DNA of 64,000 nt from a bacterium BMS3Abin06 (GTDB lineage Bacteria > Nitrospirota > Thermodesulfovibrionia > UBA6902): contig BDSY01000032.1 of NCBI GenBank assembly GCA_002897895.1, positions 1 to 64,000 on the forward strand. Reading direction: 5' to 3'. Numbering within the stretch: the stretch's first letter is position 1; every line of letters begins with the position of its first letter. A program made the position numbers and the translations under genes. Below the pieces are notes generated by a model that had not been told where the DNA came from, searched no databases, and saw only the letters and a program-made list of their open reading frames with translations. Shown here piece after piece: positions 40,261-48,443 of the stretch.

Positions 40261-41727
40261 ATGCATATGAAGTGCGCCCTTATCATACCTTCCTGGGTAC
40301 CGGAAGAAATATTTTCATCAAAGGTTGCAGTTTCCCAGATCAATTACTGGCAGCCCCTTGGAACTCTCTACGTTGCCTCTTCCATTTTAAAGGCCGGTCA
40401 CGATGTGAGGTTTCTGAACGGCGCATTTATGACACATGCAGAAATAATGGAAGGACTCTCAGAGTTCTCTCCTGATATAGTCGGCATTTACTCAACAACC
40501 TTTGGCTGGAAAAAAGCCGTCTTCACTGCAGCGGAAATCCAGAGGCACGGATTTCAACCCCGCCCCTATATCGTAGTTGGAGGTCCGTACCCCATAGCGG
40601 TGAAAGAAAAATGCCTTGGCGATTCCCCGGACATAGATGCAGTAGTTACCGGAGAGGGCGAAATAACCATGGTTGAGATGATGGACAGACTGTCTCAGGG
40701 AAAAAGTCTCGATGGAGTCGAAGGTCTCGTTTTCAGAAGAGACGGAAAAATCATAAAAAATCCCTCACGCCCTCTCATTACAGATGTAGACGCCTTGCCT
40801 TTCCCCGCGCGACAACTCCTCGGCGATGCCATAAACTATTTGCCTCCCCCGGCTACTTATAAGAAAAAGCCTGTTGCCGTAATGATAACTGCACGGGGAT
40901 GTAACAGAAGATGCATCTTCTGTTTTCAGATTGACAAAGAAAGAAAACACGGCATACGTTTCCGGAGTGTCGGGAATGTAATGGAGGAAATAGAGCTTTG
41001 TTTAAGGCAGGGGTACAGGGAAATAAAATTTCTGGACGACACCCTTGCTGCTGATTATGACAGGGCCATGCAGATAACAGAGGAGATAAAGATGCGTAAA
41101 CTCAATTTCAGCTGGTTTGCCTCAGCCTGTGTTCATCAGGTAGATAAACCCCTGCTGAAGGCATTTAAGGAAGCAGGCTGCTGGGCGATACTTTTCGGCG
41201 CTGAAAGCGGAGTGCAGAAAAATCTGAACGCTGTCAGAAAAGGGATTACCCTTGAACAGACACGCAAGGCAGTCAGGACAGCCAAAGAGGTTGGATTGTT
41301 TGTACATACGCCTTTTCTTGTAGGCCTTCCGGGCGAAACCTTTGAGGAGGGACTGAAGACCATTGAGTTTGCCTGTGAAATAAATCCTGATATTGTAAGC
41401 TTTCACGCCCTTACCCCTTTCCCGGGCACAGAGCTTTATGACAATATTGAAAAGTACGGCACCATGTCCGATGACCTGACGGATTTCACCTACCAGGGTG
41501 CAGCCTTCATACCATACACAATGACGAGAGAAGAGATCGCATTGCTGAGACAGACAGGTTTAAGGAAGTTTTATTCAAGACCCGGGTATGTTCTGAAAAA
41601 GATATTAGCGATGCGGAATATCAATGACCTGAAAGCTGTTTTAAAAGGGGCCAGGAGCATGCTCTGGCTCTGGTTAAAAGGCGGTATCTTCCGGCGGGGT
41701 GAGAACTCCGGCAATGCAAGTCATTAG
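40261..41727 (+). CDS. B12-binding-domain radical SAM protein
   Basis: ITARGCNRRCIFCFQ (CxxxCxxC-type cluster); N-terminal cobalamin-binding-like domain. Confidence 0.9.
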   Translation: MHMKCALIIPSWVPEEIFSSKVAVSQINYWQPLGTLYVASSILKAGHDVRFLNGAFMTHAEIMEGLSEFSPDIVGIYSTTFGWKKAVFTAAEIQRHGFQPRPYIVVGGPYPIAVKEKCLGDSPDIDAVVTGEGEITMVEMMDRLSQGKSLDGVEGLVFRRDGKIIKNPSRPLITDVDALPFPARQLLGDAINYLPPPATYKKKPVAVMITARGCNRRCIFCFQIDKERKHGIRFRSVGNVMEEIELCLRQGYREIKFLDDTLAADYDRAMQITEEIKMRKLNFSWFASACVHQVDKPLLKAFKEAGCWAILFGAESGVQKNLNAVRKGITLEQTRKAVRTAKEVGLFVHTPFLVGLPGETFEEGLKTIEFACEINPDIVSFHALTPFPGTELYDNIEKYGTMSDDLTDFTYQGAAFIPYTMTREEIALLRQTGLRKFYSRPGYVLKKILAMRNINDLKAVLKGARSMLWLWLKGGIFRRGENSGNASH

Positions 41728-41834
41728 CATTGCGAGTTGATTAAGTGTCAACATTCCTGCCCTAATGTTTTATACGCAATATACCGATAATAAAGAGGCA
41801 AAAACTAATTGGCAAAGGTGGATTTTAATTAACA

Positions 41835-43142
41835 ATGCAGGGTCTTGAAGGCAGAGATTTTTTTGATAATGTTCGTCGTTCAATCAAAATATCACATTTT
41901 GTCGCCTCTATAATTCCCTTATCCCTGCTTGTTTATTTTTCTATTAAATATGTCTATCCCTATGTATCAGGGGGTGACATTTCTAATATGCCGCTGAATA
42001 TCGGAATCTTACTTGTACTTGCCGTTTTTATGTCAATACTGGGATTGATACTGACAACAAAGGCCACTAATTCATCCATTGAATCCGCACGGGACCTTAA
42101 TGCAAAATTAAAGAGTCTGTTTGAAATTACAAAACAGTTTCGTGAAACTCTGCATTTGGATGTCTTGTTAAAGAAAATTATGGAATCCGCTATGGGTCTC
42201 ACTTCCGCTGAATCAGGCTCTCTGCTTCTCTACGACGAACAGGGCAATCTTAAATTTCAGGTGAATACCGGAATGAGCTCCCCGACTATGAACAACCGGA
42301 TTCTGAAAGCAGGGGAAGGCATTGCATCATGGGTTGTTGAAACCGGGCAACCGGCCATAATTAATGATGTATCAAAAGATAAACGCTTTAATCAGGAGTT
42401 TGACAACGAGACCGGCTTTAAAACGAGGTCCGTTATGTGCGTCCCGCTTATTCATTCCAATGAAATAATCGGTGTCATTGAGCTGCGAAACAAGAAGCAG
42501 GGATTTTTTACAGCGCAGGATCAGGCTTTACTTCACAGTCTAGCGGACCAGGCAAGTATATCAATTGCACAGAACCGGTCAAATGAAAGACAACATAGTG
42601 ATTTTATCCATATAACCGAAATTCTCGTCGGCACGCAGGATTATATGGAGAACAAAAAAGGACATGGGCGCAGGGTGGCAAACTATGCCAACCTGATAGG
42701 GAAACAACTGAAATTATCAGATATTGCATTAAGGAAACTTTATTATGCCTGCCTGTTCCACGACCTCGGCATGCTGAAAATCGATATAACCGAACGGGGG
42801 GAAAAACAAAAAGTTTTGCATCACCCCAAACTGGGATATGACCTGATCAAACCGGTCTCCCTCTGGAGTGATTCAGCGGATATCATACTTTACCATCACG
42901 AAAGATATGACGGCACAGGTTATCCCGCTGCAAAGAAAGAAGATGAAATTCCCCTCGGCTCACGAATACTCTTTGTTGCGGATACATTTGACGTGCTTAC
43001 AGATAATAATTCATACAGAAAACCTCTCGGTTTCAAAGCTGCCGTTACAGAGATTGAGACAAATTCAGGCACACAGTTTGATCCGCTGGTTGTGGAGGCA
43101 TTCAAAGCAGCTATTGTCGAGACCGGTATTATCAATAAATGA
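41835..43142 (+). CDS. GAF + HD-GYP domain protein
   Basis: GAF region; KGHGRRVANYANLIGK, FHDLGMLKI, YHHERYDGTGYPAAKKEDEIPLGSRILFVADTFDVLT. Confidence 0.93.
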   Translation: MQGLEGRDFFDNVRRSIKISHFVASIIPLSLLVYFSIKYVYPYVSGGDISNMPLNIGILLVLAVFMSILGLILTTKATNSSIESARDLNAKLKSLFEITKQFRETLHLDVLLKKIMESAMGLTSAESGSLLLYDEQGNLKFQVNTGMSSPTMNNRILKAGEGIASWVVETGQPAIINDVSKDKRFNQEFDNETGFKTRSVMCVPLIHSNEIIGVIELRNKKQGFFTAQDQALLHSLADQASISIAQNRSNERQHSDFIHITEILVGTQDYMENKKGHGRRVANYANLIGKQLKLSDIALRKLYYACLFHDLGMLKIDITERGEKQKVLHHPKLGYDLIKPVSLWSDSADIILYHHERYDGTGYPAAKKEDEIPLGSRILFVADTFDVLTDNNSYRKPLGFKAAVTEIETNSGTQFDPLVVEAFKAAIVETGIINK

Positions 43143-43215
43143 AATGCCTCATTTCATTGTGGTGTGTAAGGGATTCTGCTAAAACCCTGTATATTTCATG
43201 TTAAAATAATCCAAC

Positions 43216-44430
43216 ATGAAAATACCCGAGCTACTTGCCCCTGCAGGCAATTTCGAAAAGTTGAAGACTGCACTCCATTACGGCGCAGACGCTGTTTATA
43301 TGGGGTTGTCTGATTTTAGTCTCAGGGCTAAAGCCGATAATTTTTCGGAAGAAGAACTTAAGGACGCTGTCCGGCTTGTTCATCAAAAGGGGAAAAAACT
43401 ATATATCACACTAAACATATTTCCCCACAATAAAGACATCTTTTTAATTAAAGAACATCTGTCGTTTCTTAAAAAAATATCACCCGATGGGCTTATTATT
43501 TCAGATCCGGGAATACTTGAAATGGCTTCTGAATTGACACCTGATATTCCTGTCCATATCAGTACACAGGCAAATATTACCAACTGCAGATCCGCCGGAT
43601 TCTGGGAGAAGTCAGGGGCGAAACGGCTTGTGCTTTCAAGGGAACTTACCATTGAAGAGATAAAAGAAATACGTGATAATGTATCTCTTGAATTAGAGTG
43701 TTTTGTTCATGGAGCAATATGCATATCTTACTCCGGCAGATGTTACGTCAGCAGCTTTCTATCAAACAGGTCAGCAAACCGGGGGGAGTGCGCCAATTCA
43801 TGCAGGTGGAATTATGCACTGATGGAAGAGAAACGCCCCGGGGAGTATATGCCTGTATATGAAAATGATAAGGGAACATATGTGATGAGCTCACGGGATT
43901 TGTGCATGCTTGAGCACCTTGACAAGCTGGCGCATGCAGGGGTAAACAGTTTTAAGATTGAAGGAAGGATGAAGGGTATTAATTATGTAGCCGGTGTTGT
44001 AAAGACCTACAGGGAAGCGGTTGACGCCCTTAAAAGCAGACCCTACAGGATTAAAAAAGAGTGGCTTAGGGAAATAGCGATGTTTTCGAGCAGGGGATAT
44101 ACAACAGGAATGTTTTTTGGGAAACAGCCTGATGCAGGCTATAATCACGATGAGGAATATGTTTACAGAATGAGCCACGAGTTTGTCGGCATCGTGCAAT
44201 CCGTCAGTAACGGGAAAGCCGGGATCGCTTTAAGAAATACCCTTAAAACCGGAGACAGTATTGAATTCCTTTCAACCGGGCTTGAAAACAAGGCTTTTAA
44301 AGTAACGGAAATATCTGATGCCGCTGGAGTTCCCCTTGACTCGGGAAGAAACGAAGAAACGGTTTTCATTCCCGTGCAAAACGGTGTCAGGGAAAACGAC
44401 TTGGTCAGGCGTCCGCTGAAAATAAAGTAA
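43216..44430 (+). CDS. Peptidase U32 family protein
   Basis: ELLAPAGNFEKLKTALHYGADAVYMGL; ELECFVHGAICISYSGRCYVSSFLSNRSANRGECANSCRW. Confidence 0.95.
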   Translation: MKIPELLAPAGNFEKLKTALHYGADAVYMGLSDFSLRAKADNFSEEELKDAVRLVHQKGKKLYITLNIFPHNKDIFLIKEHLSFLKKISPDGLIISDPGILEMASELTPDIPVHISTQANITNCRSAGFWEKSGAKRLVLSRELTIEEIKEIRDNVSLELECFVHGAICISYSGRCYVSSFLSNRSANRGECANSCRWNYALMEEKRPGEYMPVYENDKGTYVMSSRDLCMLEHLDKLAHAGVNSFKIEGRMKGINYVAGVVKTYREAVDALKSRPYRIKKEWLREIAMFSSRGYTTGMFFGKQPDAGYNHDEEYVYRMSHEFVGIVQSVSNGKAGIALRNTLKTGDSIEFLSTGLENKAFKVTEISDAAGVPLDSGRNEETVFIPVQNGVRENDLVRRPLKIK

Positions 44431-44468
44431 GAATCAGGTAACCATAAAATGAATATTCATATCCGGTC

Positions 44469-45146
44469 TCACTCCTCAAGAAATTTATTAAGGGAATTGA
44501 CCTTTATTGATATTCTGCCGTTTGAAGATTTTATCATCCCGCTTTTCTGGAACTTACTCATTGTCCTTATACATGTCTCAACGGTTGTCCCTACCATTTC
44601 GGAAATTTCCTGCCTTGTCAGAGGAAAATCTATTTTTCTGTAACCGCCGTCCTCAACACCCACCTTTTCGGACAGCTTAAGCAGCAGTGAAGCAACCCTC
44701 TTTTCAACCCTTTCGGTTGCTATATTTTTCAACATCTCATGGGCATCTCTCAGCTTGTCGCTGAAATATTTAACAATCTCAAGTTTCAGGATAGGGTACT
44801 CCTCCATAATTTTAATGAGATTCCGGCGGCTGATTCTTATAACGGTAGTGGATTCCATTGCCTGTGCGGATGCGGGAAAAGGCTTTTTATCCAAAACAGC
44901 TACACCGCCGAATATATCACCAGGGGACATAACCTCAAGTATAATGTCTTTACCCATCAATGTATGTTTAAGTATCTTTACGCTTCCCTCACCTACAAGG
45001 TAAAACTTATCCGAAGGGTCTCCTTCAATAAATATAGTCTCATTGTTTTTGTAACTTACATTTTCAAAAAGTTCGCTTATTTTCGATAATTCCTCATCCT
45101 TGAGAGAAGAAAATATTTCGCTTTTTTTAAGGGTTTCAATAATCAT
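44469..45146 (-). CDS. Crp/Fnr family transcriptional regulator
   Basis: cNMP-binding fold; DFPLTRQEISEMVGTTVETCIRTMSKFQKSG HTH. Confidence 0.93.
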   Translation of the reverse strand: MIIETLKKSEIFSSLKDEELSKISELFENVSYKNNETIFIEGDPSDKFYLVGEGSVKILKHTLMGKDIILEVMSPGDIFGGVAVLDKKPFPASAQAMESTTVIRISRRNLIKIMEEYPILKLEIVKYFSDKLRDAHEMLKNIATERVEKRVASLLLKLSEKVGVEDGGYRKIDFPLTRQEISEMVGTTVETCIRTMSKFQKSGMIKSSNGRISIKVNSLNKFLEE

Positions 45147-45379
45147 TTTACTCCATTTTCAGATGAATCCTGCATAATTTTCAATACATCTTTTGCCTTT
45201 TCAAAATCTTCATTTCTGACCAGCAACCTTATCTCCCCTATTCTGCCTATGCTTACAGGATAAGGCGTTATCTTCAGTGATTTCAGAACAACCTGAATAT
45301 TTTCCGCCTCCAGAAGATCTTTTACTATCTCTGCCTCTACCTCATCATAGGTAAACAAAACTTCAGTCCATTCGCTCAT
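45143..45379 (-). CDS. DUF2007-like putative signal-transducing protein
   Basis: WTEVLFTYDEVEAEIVKDLLEAENIQVVL. Confidence 0.75.
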   Translation of the reverse strand: MSEWTEVLFTYDEVEAEIVKDLLEAENIQVVLKSLKITPYPVSIGRIGEIRLLVRNEDFEKAKDVLKIMQDSSENGVK

Positions 45380-45509
45380 TTATTTTAGATGTATTCCCGG
45401 TGGTACTTTTATTTAATAAGAATTATAACACGATTTCACTCGATTGTAGATTTTTTAATTTTACTCCGCTGCCTCTGCATCCGTCCTGCGACCGGGTTTA
45501 ATTTTTTGC

Positions 45510-45540
45510 TTGACATTTATATGCATATATTCTTATATTT
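45510..45540 (+). promoter_or_regulatory. Promoter with overlapping palindrome upstream of ArsR/DsrE(Sec) operon
   Basis: TTGACA - 18 nt - TATATT with TATATGCATATA (45518-45529) in the spacer. Confidence 0.6.
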
Positions 45541-45546
45541 TAATAC

Positions 45547-45888
45547 ATGAACGATTTAATATCGAAAATGGAGATTTTGAAATTAGTTGCCCACCCTGCA
45601 AGGATTGCTATACTGGAAGAACTCTCAAAGGGTGTAAAGTGTGTCAGTGATTTTGAAGAATTCCTTGAACTGAGCCAGCCGAATATCTCACAGCACCTTG
45701 CAGCGCTCAGGCGTACAGGAATTATTGATTTCTTTATTGATGGAAGACTCAGGTGCTATTTTTTGAAAAATCCACTTATTATCGACCTGTTGGAAATACT
45801 TAAAAAAGATTATCCCGAAGACCTGCCCGGACCCGAGTGCTGTCCGGTTACTAAAAAAGGCACATATCCCGGAAAAAGGAGGAAATGA
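45547..45888 (+). CDS. ArsR family transcriptional regulator
   Basis: HPARIAILEELSKGVKCVSDFEEFLELSQPNISQHLAALRRTGIIDFFIDGRLRCYFL. Confidence 0.93.
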   Translation: MNDLISKMEILKLVAHPARIAILEELSKGVKCVSDFEEFLELSQPNISQHLAALRRTGIIDFFIDGRLRCYFLKNPLIIDLLEILKKDYPEDLPGPECCPVTKKGTYPGKRRK

Positions 45889-46319
45889 TGGCTAAAAGAA
45901 TTACGTTATTTTTAAACACCGCGCCGTACAGCCATGAAAACACTTACACAGCAATGAAGATAGCAGAGGCAGCTCTTGAGAAAGGAATGGAAACACATCT
46001 TGTCGCATCAACTGACGGTGTATATTGTTTTCTCAAGGGACAAGTCGGTAAAGGCATGCCTAATGCAGCCGGGGGCTTTAAGTCACTGATGGATAAAGGG
46101 TTGAAAGTAGTCCTCTGAAGCGGGTGTATAAACTTCCGCTGTAATGCGGAAGAAAATTATATTGAAGGCCCGGAAAGAGGCGGCTGCGCAGATGGCCGGT
46201 GCAGCATAGAAGAAGGCGATAAAGAGGATTCAGGAAAAGGGACAATAGAGCAAGGCACTTTAAAGGGGCTTTTCTCACTTATGAAACAAACGGATATCTT
46301 TATGAATCTTGGGGGTTGA
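45885..46319 (+). CDS. DsrE-family candidate selenoprotein with in-frame UGA (Sec) at 46116-46118
   Basis: Readthrough of UGA gives ...KSLMDKGLKVVL-U-SGCINFRCNAEENYIEGPERGGCADGRCSIEEGDKEDSGKGTIEQGTLKGLFSLMKQTDIFMNLGG*, completing the DsrE domain; UxxC; bSECIS-like hairpin; next gene ATG at 46321. Confidence 0.85.
46133..46152 (+). promoter_or_regulatory. Candidate bacterial SECIS element (DsrE)
   Basis: CTTCCGC-TGTAAT-GCGGAAG perfect 7-bp stem; loop starts 21 nt after UGA, G at loop position 2. Confidence 0.75.
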
Positions 46320-46320
46320 T

Positions 46321-46671
46321 ATGGATAAATTATTGGTAATTTTAAGGAAACCTCCGTACGGCGTGCCCAATGCAGCCGAAGCTGTAAGACATGCAGGCGG
46401 CGCGTCAGGGGCAGACTACGAGTCAATTCTTTATTTAATAGACAGCGGGGTTTATACGGCTAAAAAAAATCAGGATGCCGGGGATACCGGTTTTGCCGGC
46501 ATCGGGGAAGACCTCGAACTGCTTTCAGATGAAATGGAGATTTACGCAAACAAGGATTCTCTCAGAGAATGCGGACTGAAAGAGAACGACCTGATTGAAG
46601 GTGTAAAGATTGACGATGGAGAAGTCCTTAAGCGGGCTTTAAAAGACTCACAGACAGTAATGATATTTTAA
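46321..46671 (+). CDS. DsrE/DsrF (TusC)-like protein
   Basis: MDKLLVILRKPPYGVPNAAEAVRHA...LKENDLIEGVKIDDGEVLKRALKDSQTVMIF. Confidence 0.75.
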   Translation: MDKLLVILRKPPYGVPNAAEAVRHAGGASGADYESILYLIDSGVYTAKKNQDAGDTGFAGIGEDLELLSDEMEIYANKDSLRECGLKENDLIEGVKIDDGEVLKRALKDSQTVMIF

Positions 46672-46703
46672 TGATAATTACAGAGATTTACCGGAGGTGA
46701 ATT

Positions 46704-46967
46704 ATGTTATTCCTTATTTCAAGCTCACCGGATACAAAAGAATTTAACACCGCCTATAAACTGGCAAAAGATATGAATGCTGAAATATGTCTCCTCCAGA
46801 ATGCGGTTTATGCCTCCCGAAATTCAAATGATCCCGGTTTATATGTGCTCCGTGATGATATGCTGCTCAGGGGGATAAATGAAAATGAGATATCGGGCAG
46901 GCCGATTGATTACAGCGGGTTAGTTGATTTAATGACAGACCAGGAGAAGGTTGCCGGTCTTTTTTAG
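46704..46967 (+). CDS. DsrH/TusB-like protein
   Basis: MLFLISSSPDTKEFNTAYKLAKDMNAEICLLQNAVYASR...LRGINENEI. Confidence 0.8.
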   Translation: MLFLISSSPDTKEFNTAYKLAKDMNAEICLLQNAVYASRNSNDPGLYVLRDDMLLRGINENEISGRPIDYSGLVDLMTDQEKVAGLF

Positions 46968-46991
46968 AAAGAAATAATAAAGGAGCGGAAA

Positions 46992-48179
46992 ATGGCGAAG
47001 ATAGTTATTTTAGGCGGTTCTTTTGGAGGACTGACAACTGCCTTTGAGTTGAAAAGGCGCCTCGGCGGCAAAGCTGAGATAACATTGCTTTGTGACGTGG
47101 ATGAGTTTGTTTTTGTCCCTTCCCTTCCCTGGGTTTCAATGGGCTGGCGAAGGCCTGAAGATATCACCCTTTCACTTGATAAAATTCTAAAACCAAAAGG
47201 CATAAAGTTTATTCATGAGGAAGCTGTCGGAGTTGATGCGGATGCATCAAAGGTTATAGCAAAGACAGAGGAAATTCCTTATGACTATCTTGTAATTGCA
47301 ACAGGGCCTGCGCTTGTTTTTTCAGCAGTGCCGGGCCTGGGTCCGGAGGACGGGCATACTGAATGTATCTTTACTCTTGAGCAGGCATTGAGGACCAGAA
47401 AGGCATGGGACAGGTTTCTTGAAAATCCAGGACCCATAGTAATCGGGTCCGTACAGGGTGTGAGCTGTTTTGGACCGACTTACGAATATGCCTTTGAAGT
47501 GGACGCAGAGCTGAGAAAGAGAAAGATAAGGCACAAGGTTCCAATTACATTTGTTACATCAGAGCCGTATATCGGGCATTTTGGAATGAGCGGGCTTAAA
47601 AATTCCAGAAGAATAATGGAAGATGAATTTGCTGACAGAGACATAAACTTTATAGCAAATCAGGCAGTGGATGAGTTCACTGCTGAGGAGGCAAGACTTA
47701 AGGACGGAACAAAACTGCCGTTCAGGCTTGCCATGTTTGCGCCTCCGATGTCAGGTGTTAAAGCAGTTTTTCATCTCGGCAATCCAAAAGGGTTTATTCC
47801 CGTGGACGGCAATTACCGGCACAGGGAGTATAAAAACATCTTTTCTGTTGGAGTTGCCATGGCAATAGCGCCTCCGGAACAGACTCCCGTACCGACAGGT
47901 GTCCCGAAGACAGGATATATGACTGAAGAGATGGCAAAGTATGCTGCCATGAGCATCGCTGACGAGATAGAGGGAAAACCGCTTTCCGGGACCGGGCCGA
48001 TAGGCGCTATATGTATTATGGATATGGGGAATAAAGCTGCAATAATGAAAGCAAAACCAATGCTTCCACCAAGGCAGGAAGCCGAGCTGAAGGCAGGCAT
48101 TATCTATAAATGGATGAAGCAGGGATTTGAAAAATACTATCTCTGGAAAATAAAAAGAGGACTGACTAACCTGCCGTAA
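46992..48179 (+). CDS. Sulfide:quinone oxidoreductase-like FAD flavoprotein
   Basis: KIVILGGSFGGLTTAFELKRRLG; DYLVIATGPAL; YKNIFSVGVAMAIAPPEQTPVPTGVPKTGYMTEEMAKYAA. Confidence 0.88.
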   Translation: MAKIVILGGSFGGLTTAFELKRRLGGKAEITLLCDVDEFVFVPSLPWVSMGWRRPEDITLSLDKILKPKGIKFIHEEAVGVDADASKVIAKTEEIPYDYLVIATGPALVFSAVPGLGPEDGHTECIFTLEQALRTRKAWDRFLENPGPIVIGSVQGVSCFGPTYEYAFEVDAELRKRKIRHKVPITFVTSEPYIGHFGMSGLKNSRRIMEDEFADRDINFIANQAVDEFTAEEARLKDGTKLPFRLAMFAPPMSGVKAVFHLGNPKGFIPVDGNYRHREYKNIFSVGVAMAIAPPEQTPVPTGVPKTGYMTEEMAKYAAMSIADEIEGKPLSGTGPIGAICIMDMGNKAAIMKAKPMLPPRQEAELKAGIIYKWMKQGFEKYYLWKIKRGLTNLP

Positions 48180-48209
48180 ATTATAGTTCTGATTATGATT
48201 GAAAAAAAA

Positions 48210-48238
48210 TTGACTTTGAATTAATATTCGAATATTCT
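48210..48238 (+). promoter_or_regulatory. Promoter-like motif overlapped by palindrome
   Basis: TTGACT - 17 nt - TATTCT with AATATTCGAATATT (48223-48236). Confidence 0.45.
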
Positions 48239-48283
48239 AAATTTAGAAACTATGAATAAAGAGATTTTTGAAATCCACTGTGC

Positions 48284-48318
48284 AGAGCCCCGATCCTTCG
48301 GGGAAGTGATTTTTTTTA
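48284..48318 (+). terminator. Rho-independent terminator-like hairpin
   Basis: CCCCGATCCTTCGGGG followed by AAGTGATTTTTTTT. Confidence 0.6.
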
Positions 48319-48443
48319 ATTAATAATTGCAGACTTTAGCATATTTGAAAATGATGTCACAGATTAAAAAACCGTAGATTACACAGATATGAAAAAAGTA
48401 AAGAGTAGAAAGTAGAGAGAAAAAATCGGTGTAATCAGGTTTA

